From Branchiostoma floridae (lineage: Eukaryota; Chordata; Leptocardii; Amphioxiformes; Branchiostomatidae), in assembly GCF_000003815.2 (NCBI RefSeq), contig NC_049979.1:14428394-14492393 (forward strand): a DNA stretch of 64,000 nucleotides. Reading direction: 5' to 3'. Every line of letters starts with the position of its first letter. Position 1 is the stretch's first letter. The notes beneath the pieces are model-generated. The model made no database searches, was not told the DNA's origin, and saw only the letters and a list, made by a program, of their open reading frames with translations. This document shows positions 14,301 to 26,100 of the stretch, in pieces. Both the position numbers and the translations under genes were made by a program.

Positions 14301-15769
14301 TTTTAAAAAGAGTTATTTTCTAGGGGTTTTATCTACCAGTAGTTCATTTTAAAAAGAATTGTTTTGTTCAATGTTATTCTTTATAAAACTGTACTTTTGA
14401 TTTTATTGATACAGTAAATGATGCTATCAAGTTTATGGGATCATTTCCTGAAGTTTTGTATTTTGACCCTATCCAGCTGACTTCTGATGGGGTCATTGGT
14501 AATGTGGCAGTCTATGACTAATTAATTATTATGCAGATTATGCATTGTTATGCAGATGAGAGTAACTAGCTGCTTGATTAGATCTCTGCAAGCCATTCAA
14601 ATTAGACCCTTTGGTAGTACATTGTATTTCTCTTTTGTCAGGGTTTAATAATACCTGTTTACTTTGAATAAAGCTTGAAAAGCATGATAAAATATGTCTT
14701 CCCAAGAACTAACAATAGGGGGCTCCTTATCAGATGTTTTTTGAGAAAGCTTGCAGCAATAGACATGCAAGGAGCTGCATGATACAACATAACCAGCTGC
14801 TGTACGTGCCTGCAAAGGTGGTGCTGAGAGTTGTAAGTTGTTACCCCAGGTGCGGGTACAGATATGAGTACAGAAAAAAAAGGCGAGGGATATCATCATC
14901 TGAAAGGATATCAAATGCACAGTGACACACCCACCTTCTTCCAAACTGGCACTTGTCTGCAGAGGGGGAGTATCGGTATCACTCTTCTGTTTCTTCTGAG
15001 GGTTCTGAGTGATTTTCTCATCCTGTGAGTCCAGATTCCTCGTGGTCTGCATGGATGGGCTGCGGGCTACCTGCTCCGCCACTGGTGGTGAGGATGGGGT
15101 GGTGGGGACGGACTGTGAACCAGACTGTCTCTGTGTTTCAGCTTCACCCTCTACAGCTGCTGCGGCACCCCCCTCCCCATCAGTCAGGCCTCCCTCCCCA
15201 CTAGCCAAACCTGTCACACTAATAGTCTTCACTGCTGTGCTATCTGCATCCTTTGCAGGTGTAGCCTCCACCTCCATCGCCTCTGTCACAGCAGATTCTG
15301 CACCCACCTGTCCTCCCTGTACTACCTCCATTCCTTCTGTATCCTTTACTGTGTCCTGGTCGGACGTTTCCCCTTGTTCCTGATGCATTTCTGCTCCCGT
15401 CTGCTCGCCCTCCGCGGCAGCACTGTTAGCTTGTGTTGGCTCATCATCGCCCATAACATGATCCTGCGGCCCGCTGTCCCTGGGGCCATCTTCCTCTCCC
15501 TGTGCACCGTTATTATCACCGCTAACAACGCCCCCAACTCCCTCACTCGTGCTTACTCCTTCCCCTGCTGTACTATCCATTATCACCTTTTCTGAGTCTT
15601 CCCCATATTTTTTCGAAGTCAACTGTGCTTGTTGGTCACCTCCCACTGTTTCGTCCACAACCTCCGAGCGCTTTTCCTCCTCCTCCCGGGGCGATCCCTT
15701 CTCCGCATCGCCGCTAGCTACTGCGGTTTGGCCGCCAACATGGGCGGTTTCGCCTCCGTTTTCTGCCAT
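2013..15769 (-). CDS. STON2: Stonin (clathrin/AP-2 cargo adaptor, synaptotagmin sorting), five exons
   Basis: Endocytic adaptor. In the family, the mu-homology domain (MHD) recruits synaptotagmin into clathrin-coated pits, and N-terminal motifs bind AP-2, Eps15 and intersectin. Exons on the minus strand are 15769-14935, 12810-12601, 7245-3250, 2856-2785 and 2317-2013. All borders are GT/AG, every junction splits a codon after its first base, and the total of 5,418 nt gives about 1,805 residues. The stonin-homology domain starts near residue 1300 (EDGWYLMLRVPEKKKF) and is followed by the MHD to about residue 1790. Upstream are eight DPF motifs, two NPF motifs, WVPF and WIGF motifs, and four spaced FED(A/S)F repeats. 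Human stonins are about 735-905 residues, so this protein is unusually long, mainly because of an acidic N-terminus. It is probably the single orthologue of vertebrate STON1 and STON2. The STON2 symbol reflects the CEP128 neighbour. Confidence 0.93.
2785..2856 (-). CDS. STON2: Stonin exon 4: 24-codon microexon with internal repeat
   Basis: A 72-nt exon with a CTTCCCTTGCAG acceptor and an AAAGCAG|GTAAAG donor. It encodes VPFTGNVPFTGKPLPFTA and then SKEKA. The VPFTG units come from an 18-bp tandem duplication, and a third relaxed copy is LPFTA. It lies within the MHD, probably as a loop, and the phase is continuous on both sides. It is short enough to be missed by ORF-based prediction. Confidence 0.88.
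3250..7245 (-). CDS. STON2: Stonin exon 3: giant exon with adaptor motifs, SHD and most of MHD
   Basis: A single 3,996-nt exon, very large beside neighbouring exons. It opens at TTTTGCAG|ATCCC and ends at ATCAAG|GTGAGT. In order it encodes a Ser-rich start; AGWVPFVDD and GWIGFEFEE (stonin WVxF-type AP-2 motifs); SPTNPFLAD (EH-domain NPF); many DPF motifs; four FED(A/S)F units spaced about 25-35 residues apart (FxDxF alpha-ear motifs); YNPFKAE; then the SHD and the MHD up to RLPERNQ. The apparent upstream Met around 7450 is in intron sequence and is not the start. Confidence 0.93.
7246..12600 (-). other. Stonin intron 2 (5.4 kb)
   Basis: No supported exon or RNA gene. It has A/T-rich sequence with short random ORFs, a full TGACGTCA CRE at 7622-7629, and a nearby imperfect tandem repeat of a 23-bp TGATAT(T/C)ACATATGAAACAG-type unit (7631-7680). 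Confidence 0.6.
12601..12810 (-). CDS. STON2: Stonin exon 2: Pro/Ser/Thr-rich linker
   Basis: A 210-nt exon (70 codons) between an acceptor with a TCTCCCCCAG tract and a CCACAG|GTAGG donor. It encodes a Pro-, Ser- and Thr-rich stretch (for example PAIPTVSVTPHTPVSP, then AKDDW). Entry and exit phases match, so the exon could be skipped without a frameshift. No domain is recognised. Confidence 0.78.
13381..13548 (-). CDS. Possible stonin cassette exon in intron 1 (unproven)
   Basis: The minus strand is open over 56 codons of Pro/Ser/Thr/Ile-rich sequence (for example KPSVITPDIGKVKQPVLKIS) resembling exon 2 in composition. A possible acceptor (TTTACCAAG|GAGGT) and donor (TCGGCTG|GTTACC) would give a 168-nt exon in the same phase as its neighbours. 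Both splice sites are weak, so I leave it out of the main model. Confidence 0.25.
13783..14104. repeat. Direct tandem duplication, unit about 163 bp
   Basis: Two nearly identical head-to-tail copies beginning ACAAGGGCTGACAGTAATGC at 13783 and 13946. They differ by a few substitutions and a small deletion near the end of copy 2. A third partial 24-bp copy of the start lies at about 13761. It is in stonin intron 1. Confidence 0.9.
14935..15769 (-). CDS. STON2: Stonin exon 1: acidic, low-complexity N-terminus
   Basis: Starts at the first in-frame Met (MAENGGE) just inside the promoter region and runs 278 codons to a GAAG|GTGGGT donor. It is rich in Glu, Gly, Thr, Ser and Ala with no recognisable domain. 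The first base of the next codon (G) joins CC of exon 2 to give Ala. Sequence beyond the donor stays open but loses the acidic composition and is intronic. I know of no counterpart in vertebrate stonins, so this is a lineage-specific extension or very fast-evolving. Confidence 0.8.
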
Positions 15770-15990
15770 CGCACCAGCTCCAATTCACACAAAAAATTAA
15801 GTAGACTATCAGAACATAGTTAGCTTCATTGTCAGCACTTCTTACTCGGCGTCGCGGCTAAACACGATTGGATAATGTAATTTTGTCAGTCGCGAAGGTC
15901 GCCGACTCACTCGTGTACCGCCATCTTGTTTTGAGCTACCATCCCCATCTCGCGTTTGCGGGGATCACATGACGTCATACTCATAGCGTG
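15770..15990 (-). promoter_or_regulatory. Stonin 5' UTR and promoter, with CRE and YY1-type site
   Basis: GC-richer sequence directly upstream of the stonin Met. It contains CGCCATCTTG (15919-15928), a YY1-type initiator-associated motif, and a full palindromic TGACGTCA CRE at 15970-15977. I see no TATA box, which is usual for a broadly expressed gene. CEP128 is transcribed away on the other strand, but its start is over 2 kb off, so a shared bidirectional promoter is possible but not shown. Confidence 0.5.
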
Positions 15991-18343
15991 AATCCGGCCT
16001 GGCTCAGGTAAGGTAAAAATCTCTATGGAAGCACACTTACAGGTACGTGTCGGAGCAGCACTTGTGTTGTTTAACAGACATTCCGTAGGAGAACTATGAT
16101 GCTATTGAATACCAAGATATTAATGGCTAGAATTCGTTTTCCAATCTACCATCTACAAATCTCTTGCACTGGGCCTGAACGATGCATTATCATACGCAAC
16201 GTAACTTCAAGTTTCTTTAATGATCCTAAAGAGTTCAAGAAACGCTATTTCTTAAAATAATACTTATCAGTGACACCTAGTGATGAGATACGTTATACTG
16301 TATAGTACAGTTGAATATCCATGTGCCTTGACCAAGAAGCTTATCACACCCAACCGTTGAGACGCTCTTCTGGCATATAAAGGTCACTTTGAAACTCCGC
16401 ATTCAGAAGTCGACCTGAACCCGAACGGAAATAGTTGTACAAAAGCTGTGAAGTCCCTGAAATCGTACAGTGTTGAACACGGTGTGAGGATAACGTTACA
16501 CTGTAATCCCTTGAACTTGTATGGCCAGATGTAGGTTTTGAAAGGTAACGTACCGGGCCACAGCAAGTAAATTAACTCAGTTTTACGCCAGTTAGTTCGT
16601 CTACAACAGGCCCAGTGTCTTTTAGACTACGTCAAGTCAAGTCACTGAAGTAGTTAGCCAGCCAGAGAAGATCATGTTTGTCTAAAGTTATCTCTATTAA
16701 AAAACTTTCTTTTTCGACCAGCGTGACGGCCCAAACCGAAACACCCTACGACTAGCACACATTTTATATAGAGTTGCTCTATGTTCTCTATCTCCGAACA
16801 CTAGGAAACCGGCTAAGAATGCAGTTCATTGTCCTGCCAACTGGCAGGAAGCCTCAGCTTTTTGTTTGCCTTCCGTCATTCGTCACCCAGCATTATCTAG
16901 GTCTAAGTTTCAAATTTCCCGCCAGGTATGTCCTTTCCCGTCATGCACTAATAAGTATCACGTGATCACACACAGACATGGCGGAGCGGTCATTTCAAGT
17001 TTGGGAATAACGGCGACTTTTGCACTCATCCATTTTGCGTTACTTCTTGACGATTTATGACCATAATTGCAACATCCACGCTTGCTTCAGTGACCGAGAA
17101 GACATTCTGTGTACTGTGAAGAACACTAATGGACACAGGAAAGTGGTACGTGACCCATAAACTCTTGCATGCTTGTCAAAATAATCTGGTTCGCGAAGAA
17201 GCTGACTTGGCGAGATGAGACCCCAACTTGTAAACATAAGGCAATTGGTGATGTTCTTTGCCACTTGAAGGTAATCACATGATTGTTGCACATGCTATCT
17301 TTCTATCTGGGGGTTTCTCAGTGAAATATTGTGCATCAAGGCTTGTGATTCCGGAAAGCCGGTGTCACAACCTCACCAGCTGAGTCGAACGTATCGTTAC
17401 CGTCGTCTGAAAATTTTAGCCGGCGCAAACTAGTTTCAACATGATTGCCAATTTACAGGTTGGGATAGTAAAGCTTATCTCCGTCAGTACTGAAAGAAGG
17501 CGTTGAGTTTGATTGTATACATATCAAGTGGCTTTTACTGTTGGTTGACTGTTTTTAAGGTCGTACAGAGTTCAGAAAGGGCATTGCAGTTCCGTAAACA
17601 TTTGTGAATAGAAGTTTGTTTACTTTGACAACTCCAATGATCGGAAACAATTTGATTCCAGCTTTCTTCAAAATTTCAGACGGCCCGCCAAAATTCCACC
17701 TTCCTGTCGACCAAAATTCCGTTAAATCATTCAATACCAACATCGGAATCATTTTCTTGTATTTCGTTACAGGCTGCGTTCAGAATTTGCACCGTGCATG
17801 ACATTTTTCTTTCATGGTATACAAAAGCAATTCACTTTCATTGTCTGCACCAGAGAGATCTGTGACCAGATGTTTCTTTTGTTTCCTCTGCCGTTTTTGA
17901 AACATCTATCTACTCACTTTAAGTCAAACTGCTACAATTGTTAAGTTTTGACAATTTATCAAGGTTGCCACTTGGTGGAATGACATCAAAGTGACACTAG
18001 GAAGGGCAGTGGTAACAGGTGTTGTTGCCTGTTATTGTTACATTGTGTTGCCACTTGTTTCAAGCTGTAACAAGATCCGCTGCACACAATGAGAGGGATA
18101 TGGAATAGAATACACATACCACCTCTTGTAATTGTGCGTACAAGAAGGAGATATGTATGTTTAATCCCTAAACACCTCTGTTCCAGACCAGTGCAAGAGG
18201 AGCTAGAGTTTCCGGGCAGAACTGCAGAAGCTCATTGGTTCAAAATAGCCATGAGTGCTGGGAAGTCTAGAGCATCAAACTCAGATTTGAATTACACAGT
18301 ACTGCTATAAAGGTCCGAATATCAAAAGGAGTTAACTTAAACC
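15991..18343. other. Stonin-CEP128 head-to-head intergenic region
   Basis: No coding exon supported. It contains E-box/CACGTG-type sequence near 16.96 kb followed by ACATGGCGGAGCGG at about 16978, a YY1-like ATGGCGG element that also starts a 10-codon ORF. This could mark a CEP128 leader exon, but I cannot place the transcription start. Confidence 0.4.
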
Positions 18344-21300
18344 ATGGCAAGTGCCGATATATCAAGCGAGGACGATGATTATGGATCTCGTCGGCGCTCT
18401 AGGCGAGGACGTCGACTACCAGACCCCCCATCGCCTCGTAGCAGTCGGCGTGGTATCCTTAGGACGGCTGCATCAGACAATGTTGTTGTGGACAGAGTGG
18501 ATAGAATAGCAACATCATTAGAGGTATGACAATGGCGTCACTTAGCTTGTTACATTTGAAACCTAACTGGCAATCATTTGGCAGTGATAAAACAACTACC
18601 GGTACATGTAATCTGATGGTATCAAAATGATGTCATTGATTGTCAGAAATTACTTACAGAACACCCTCATTCTACTATTGTACCAGTAATTTGTTCAGAG
18701 TCAAACAGATCATGGAACAAGGCATTGTCCAACATCACTGTTATCATCTGTTGGTCAAGAGAAACAAATTTTGTCTCCTTTTTTAGACATTCAAGGTAAT
18801 TTGAAATTGTGCTATTAATCTTCATTTCCTTGAATCTTAGAGTCACAAATCACAGTGACACATGATACTCCCTTTCTTGACAGGACACCAACCGCAACCT
18901 GAGACGGATGGACAGGGTGCTCGGGGAGTATTCAGAGGTCTCAGAAGAGCAAGGAACAGAAATAGACAGGGTAGGAACTAAAGAGGAGTCACCTTTACCA
19001 CTACATATTGTAGGCTTTATGATATAGTGGTTTGTCTCTGATTCATCTGAACCACCAGGTTCATGAAAGTTTTATTTCTTACTGTTGCCACTTGGCTTCT
19101 GTTTATTTATCATCAAATCCTTAGAACAGGGCATGTAATTTGAAAGCATTTGTCAAAAAGAGAAAGGGCATTAGCTTCCATGTTGAAACTTGATACATTT
19201 TAGTGAATGCCTTTCCGTTTTATCGTAACACACTTCAATTTTATCGTAATAGCACCAGGTTCATTAATAGCATTTTGTATGTAAAATGGTTCCAATAAAA
19301 GTTGCTTGAACTTTGTGTTTGGTCAGACCATTTACAACCTTTGTGTAGGCAATCATTGAATGTCAATTATAACAAATACTAATATAGATCAAATGAGAAT
19401 GAAATTATTTTTTAGCTACGAGGCAGACTTGCTCGCTCGGCCATGAGACTGCAGGAAGAGAGAGTGAGGAGAACTGGCCCTGCTCGAGGCTCCACCATGA
19501 GACCCAGCGAGCTCGACATGGCAAGTTCAGGAGGTCAGTTCTGAAGCTGTAAAAAAAACAGTATTCATCAGTTGAAGTGTTTTTGTCACAGCATTATGCT
19601 GCATACCAGCTTTACAATTACAGGTACATAGCTGCAACAAGTCATCCTCAATATCCCAGAGTGTTGTTTCAAACATTGTGTAACTGTCTAATGAACTTAC
19701 CTTAATTAAGATGATTATCGTTCTCCATAATACAAACATTCTTCAGATGTATCTTTTCAAATTCAAACGTCAGTCACATAGATTCAACACCAAACCAGCA
19801 TCACTTAACATGATATCTCTATCAAACTGAAGGTTGTTTTCTTGCTTAAACTTTCCAGAAACAAGGAGATACAGACCAACTTCACCTTTGAGAAATTATG
19901 AGGTATGCCAAGTTTCTTAGATGTTGTTTCCCTTTGGTTCTAAACGGCTTTGAGAGCTTTTCTCAATATTTGCAAGAACTTTTTCATTGTTTATTCCAAA
20001 ATTACTATGTAATTTTTTCCTTCCAGTCCAATGTGCCAAGAAGAAGAACTGGGTCAACTGTCAGGTTTCTTGATGGAGGGGATGATGATGTAAGACCTGC
20101 TCATTCATATCTCTCCTTATAACAAGTAGTCAGTACATCAGGATGAAATTTGGTGCCTTAAGTGCAAAGGCTTTTAATAGTGCCAACAAATTAGGAATGC
20201 CCCCCAAATGAGTCTGACTTACATTCTCCTACATGTTCCTCTGCAGATCCATGAGGTCCACCAGACAGTCCGGGACCTGACATCTGATCAGCTCCGAATG
20301 GGGGAAGACTTGGAAAGGGAGATAGACAGGAGAACAAGGTTGGTTGGTTGATTAGCTATGATAGCAAATTTATGATATTCACCAGTCAATCCTGCAGAAT
20401 TAGTCCACACAATAAAGGTTTTGTGCTTCTTGATAATGACCTGTTTAATGTTGTCATTGTTGAGGTGAATGTAATCAAACTAGGTAATAAACACTTTTGA
20501 GCTTCCATAACAGAATAGTATAGTATATAAACAATAACGTTTCTCGTTCTCCCAATATCCTATGTATGTGTTTTTGCTGTATGCACAGTTCACACATGCT
20601 GGTTAGAGTTATGGATATATGTACAACCATCCTGTTTTCCAGAATGGAGCAGGAGACACAAAGAAACTTAAGGGAAATGTCCGACAGTTTGAGGAGGTCC
20701 TCCACTTCTGAGTCTGTAAGTTGAAAATCTGAACCTTCCCTTTCCCGATTTGTCTCTTTGTTTGTAAATGTTTGCTAAAAGTGTGATTCTGTGCATGTTG
20801 ACGCATTATCCTGCAGGCCTCTGAGCGAGTTGACAGAAGGTTGCAGCAGATTCAGGACGACATGAAGTCCCAGCAGAGGCAGCTGGCTCGCAGACAGGAG
20901 GAGACAGCCAGCATGTCTGACAGGCTACGCGACGTGAGTCTGGTGTCTCCAGAAAGTCTTTGCCCTTTGGTGATAGTGGACCTGCTGTTTTATTTTTCTT
21001 CTCTTGGGCTGAACCTTGTCCTGTACAAGAGGAATGAACATGTGACAGGCCTTAAATCTGGTGTAATCTGCCATATCAATATTTCATGTAGATGCAACCT
21101 TTCAGGTTATCTGTTGAATCCTTGTATTTCTGTAAACTTTTCTTCTCTTGGGCTGAACCTTGTCCTGTACAAGAGGAATGAACATGTGACAGGTCTTAAA
21201 TCTGGTGTAATCTGTCATATCAATATTTCATGTAGACGCATCTATTGAATCCTTGTATTTCTGTAAACTTGTTTCAGTTGTGCTATGGTTGCACACATAT

Positions 21301-23187
21301 TGCTTGGTGTTTCTGACCCTGTTGCTTGCTCTGAGTATTGATCAATGTTCTGAAGTGGCCAGTATGAACAAACTGCATGCAAAATGGCTGTTATGTCACC
21401 ATGTACTTGACAACTGGACCCATGTCGCATTGTGTATCCCTTACAGGCCGTCAGTGGCAACCGAACGGTATGAACAGTCACTCATTGGGAACTTACATCA
21501 TCTGGTGAAACCTGCAGACTTCAGACAGACAGTGTCACAGCTGTAGACTTATGAACATAGCTTCTGGTTGTGAGATTGTCTGTCTAAAGAATGCATCTAA
21601 ATACAAATTTGTCCAAAAGCATGTCTGATTAATCTTATTTTGTGGTTTTCATACCAATTTGTATATGCATGAAAACACAAATTATCAGCAAAACATAACT
21701 CATCATTTTTGACACTTTAATTTCCAGTTTATCATGCTATTGGTTAAGGCCAATGTTGATGGTAGACTAAGTGCATGTTTTCTTTCTTTCTATACCCCAT
21801 ATAGTTCCTATCACTACAGTCCTTTTTGCATATACATAGTTTGTACTGTTAAATATTAAAGGTAATAAACTGGTTTCTGTTTGCAGGCATCCAGAAGGGC
21901 AGATATGGCTGCCGAATCAGATAGAATAATGCGAGAACGACTAGCAGACATGGAATCAAGAAAGTCGCAGGTGGAGACATTTCACTTGTAGCACATTAAC
22001 ACATTGTACATGATAAACTGTTTTAATTCGAAATAACGTTGTTTTTTTTCATGCTTCTTATCACATTTTTGGATAATTAATTGCCTATACTTTTCTCTTC
22101 CTATGTAATTCCAGGTTGAATCAGAACTGGAAGAAACCAAAAGAAGACTGAACCAGTCTGAGGGGGGAAGAGAAGCACTTATGAACCAGGTAAGAGATGG
22201 TTGCCTGGATTGTGAGCTAGGCATCTGAAGAATGGAAACCTAGTAGTGTGTTATTTGCATACATAAGTATTACATACTCTGAGGTTGAGCCATTGAGCAA
22301 TGAATGCTAAGGTAGTCACATTGCAGTTAACAATTCTTGACTAAATATGAATATGCAATAGGAATGATGCTATTGTTAATTATGAATTGCTGAATATGAT
22401 CGGATATTGAAACTCACTTTGTTCCTATAGTATCTTGTGTAAAAAAAATCCTGACCTCCTCCCTTGAACCCTTGAAAAAATGTTCAAGTCTTGTAGGGAA
22501 TGTTCCATGAAGGTTGAAAAAAGCAACTCTGTTGGTACTGCAGATTGAGGATTTACGTGGGCAGTTAGGCCATGCTGAGAGGGAGAGAGTGAAGATGAGA
22601 GACAGCCTCAGTATGGCAGAGTCTGAGAGGACACGGAGGAGACAGGAGCAGGAGGAACTGGCTAATAGCAGACAGAGACGAGAAGGTACCTGTCTCCTTC
22701 AGTTAGCATTTCCTACTTACCATAAATGAAGTACTTTGTGTTTGTACCTGTGACCACTCAAGATGATTTGTGTACCAAAATCTCTTTCAAATTCTCAGCA
22801 CCGTCTCTATAACTACGTATGAAATAGCCATAATAGTCCGACGGAAGGAAGTGTCAGGGCTCAAAATACCACCTGCATATGCAAATTTGTGCATGTAAAA
22901 TCGTAAAGTGTATTTCGAGCCCTGAGTGTACTCCTTGAACTGGAGCCTCCAGTAACAACTTCATCTAGTAGCCTTTCAACATCATTTGAAATGTAGAAAA
23001 TGTGACCGGTACTAACGGAAGTTTACAACTCTATTATTAAAGGACAAAATTTGACAAGCTGTGCCTTCAATAATCATGAAGTGTGGTAATTATTTGCCTC
23101 TGACCTGCCCACTACAAACTTCTAGCATACCAGCTGGATCCAGAAAAAGAAGGACTCCTGGATGAAATCAGGCATCTAAAGTCTCAG
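18344..23187 (+). CDS. CEP128: CEP128 exons 1-12
   Basis: Exons: 18344-18523, 18884-18970, 19416-19533, 19859-19902, 20027-20089, 20247-20338, 20643-20715, 20817-20933, 21887-21970, 22115-22189, 22544-22685, 23126-23187. The start is the first Met (MASADISSEDDD), preceded by AACC. Exon 1 is Arg/Ser-rich (SRRRSRRGRRLPDPPSPRS). Exons 2-8 carry the regions most similar to the vertebrate protein. Exon 12 (AYQLDPEKEGLLDEIRHLKS) is the least certain because its acceptor is weak and the frame stays open past the chosen donor. Confidence 0.85.
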
Positions 23188-26100
23188 GTCAATGGCACTC
23201 GAGGGACTGCCAGGCAAACCGTCATCTGTATGCAGCTCTCTTATGGTGTTTCATAAAATGTTCAGGGGTGATGATTTCATAACAAAACTTGGTTCTAACA
23301 TAAGGTATATCATGCTAATACGATATGTTGTAACAAGTTGAATGTCTAACAGTTTTGTTCATTGGTGGAAACATCTGGTGGTATTTTAAAGGAATGGTAA
23401 GGTATAAGTCAAATCGATATGTTGATAGACTTGCATAGTGGCATGCAAATATGTTAAACATTGCATGATAATACAATATTGGTGTCACATAAAAGTGTAA
23501 TGTTTACCTTCGTTTACAGAACTGGATTATACCAAGTAGATAAACAGTTCAATGATAGACTGTACTTGTGAAGATTTGAACTTTTCATGAAAGGATCAAA
23601 TTCAATTGAATGAATCTTCTGGTAATATAACTCCACCTGATAGTACAGTGTATGTGCCATCCACCCAGCTGAACAGGCAGAGACTGAGAGGAGGAGACTT
23701 GAGGACGAGGTCCGTGAGCTGAGGGCCCAGCTGAGCCGGTCCTCAGGCATCTCTGTAGTGGAAGAACTCAAACAAACTCTGGACAGAAGTGAGCGGCAGA
23801 GACAGCAGCTCTCCGACCACTTAGAGGTATTATAGTAGCTGCTGCCTTTGTGAGAGGATGAGAAAATAGTTGTAACTGTTGAATAAGAGCAAAAGCCTCC
23901 TTACAAAGTAAACCTGTTGTTTAGCACACATGCATCAAATCTCTTGAAATGTTTATGACACCAGTAACTAAGGTGTAAGTTAACAATTGAGGACTCCCCA
24001 TAATGGTGCCCCATCCTGTATCACAGTCGCTGTCTAAAGACCTGGAAAAATCAGACAACAAACAGGCCAGACTGATGTCCCAGTTGAAGGAGACAACAGA
24101 GCAGCTTCAGGACAGCGAGCATCAGAGAGAGAGCCTTGCAGTTCAGCTGGAGGATGCAAACAAGAGACTCAGGGTAGGAAAAACGTCCACAATTATTTAA
24201 CTAAATGTGCATGTATCATTTGTGTGAAAGTATTTGTTCACCATCTTTTACAGGGATCAGAGTATGGATTTGTACAGAATTATGCCAGATATGTTTGAGC
24301 ATAAGTTGAAAACTATCAAGGGTTGCATTTTCTTGCCTGATTAAATCTTGCTTGTCTCTCTCCATTTTCCAGTTGCAACCCCAGACAGAGTTTGTGATAC
24401 ACAGACTATGCATTATCTAACGCGTAAATTTGATTTTTGCAAATTTTTTGTTCCAACACTGAAGTGTTTGTGTTATGCCTTGGGTAGTTGAATGCAGCTA
24501 CACTCTAATTACCTTACATGCCAGTATATATCTTTGCATGCCATATTCACATTAAATTTGATTTCATATGTTTTTCTCTTGATTTGTCATCTAATGCTGC
24601 CAGTCAAATGGACCTGAACCAGTTAGGCATTATTTTTCTCCATATTGCTTTTTTTTACAGTTGTGGGAATTTAAACTTTAAAGTAGATCATTGCTCAACT
24701 TTGCTCTTAAGATCAGAACGGAAATGTTGTAGTTATGTCCATGATCTCATGTATTTTCAGGAAGTCACAAGAGAGTCAGATAGATATGCAGAAGATCTCA
24801 GGTCAACCAGACAAGGCAAGGAGGAGAGTGACAGGCAAACTGAGGAGATCAAAAACAAGGCTCAAGAAGCTGTCAGGCAGTAAGTCAACTATTTAACAAG
24901 AACATCACAATTCAATTCACAAAAGACTAAAATATATGAGTTTCTGATAAATTCTAACATAACTTAAGTTACTTAATTGTTCTTTGTCCGTATAGTAAGC
25001 TGGTACAGCAAGTCCTTGAAATTCGTTATCTCTATCCACCACAAAGTTACATCAGAACCTTGTGTAGTTGCACTATTGCATGCCTAACACATGCAGTTCT
25101 GCCCCCTGCCATCTCTTTGTAGCATTGCAGCCCCTTTTGACGGGTGACAGGTTCAAAATTCAATGTATCGAGTTTGATATGTTGTTGTGTGATTTTTATG
25201 TAGCTTTTACATTCTCATTACCAGGGTCAGTCCTTGATGAGAGTGTAACTGTAAGACTGCTAGATCGTACTCACTGTTTTTATGAGATCTGGAGGCCACT
25301 TGCAAAACTTGCTATCCCAGGAAATTTGGAAAACTCCAACCCTCTGGAGTGATAGACAGATTTTTTGGTTAAATTTTTGTCCTTCCCAACAGCCCTGCTT
25401 GACTATGTATCAAATATATATGTGTGTACAACATTGCTGTGATGCTGCAGAAGATTATATTGAAGACTTTGTGAATAACAGGTGGAAGCTGAAGTGTAGG
25501 AAACTGGAGCGAGAAGTGGACCGTCAGAAACATGGCGCTAGCCAGATGCAGGAGAGGAACGAACAGCTGGTGAAAGAGAACGAAGCCATGAGGCAGCAAG
25601 CAGCAAACAGTAAGCACATGTCTAGTCACACAGTCAGGCTCTTATTTCAAATTCCACTTGACTCTCTTAAGACTGCAGCCCTCAGCCTGTCCCTGGAAAA
25701 TATGAACCTTGATTGTAGTTGTTTAGAAGGAACATTAAATTGTTAGTTCCTTCTTCAGCAAAGTCATCTATTTGCAAGATGGAAGCAAGACATGCAAAAT
25801 TTTGCAATAAGTAAGTTTGACTTCAGAATTGTTAAAATGTAATTTAAAGAAAGTTGACCAAATCTGTAGTGTTAAGTCCTATATAACTTGTGTAGCTGTT
25901 TGCTTAATGTCAATGTCCTCCCAGAGTTTAATGACACGAATTTTCCTTTCAGGTGTTCATCAGATAGAGAGCCTAAGAAGAGAGATGGATGACACTCTGG
26001 TAGGTGACAAAATCATCATTTGTATTTCATTATTTATTTTCTACAGCAAACATGTAGGAAAGCTAAATAAGTCCGACCAGTTTGTTCCTCCTGAGCAAAA

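Noticed and set aside
15009..15383. 124-codon plus-strand ORF over stonin exon 1
   Set aside because: Antisense of the acidic low-complexity exon. No start context or splice partners.
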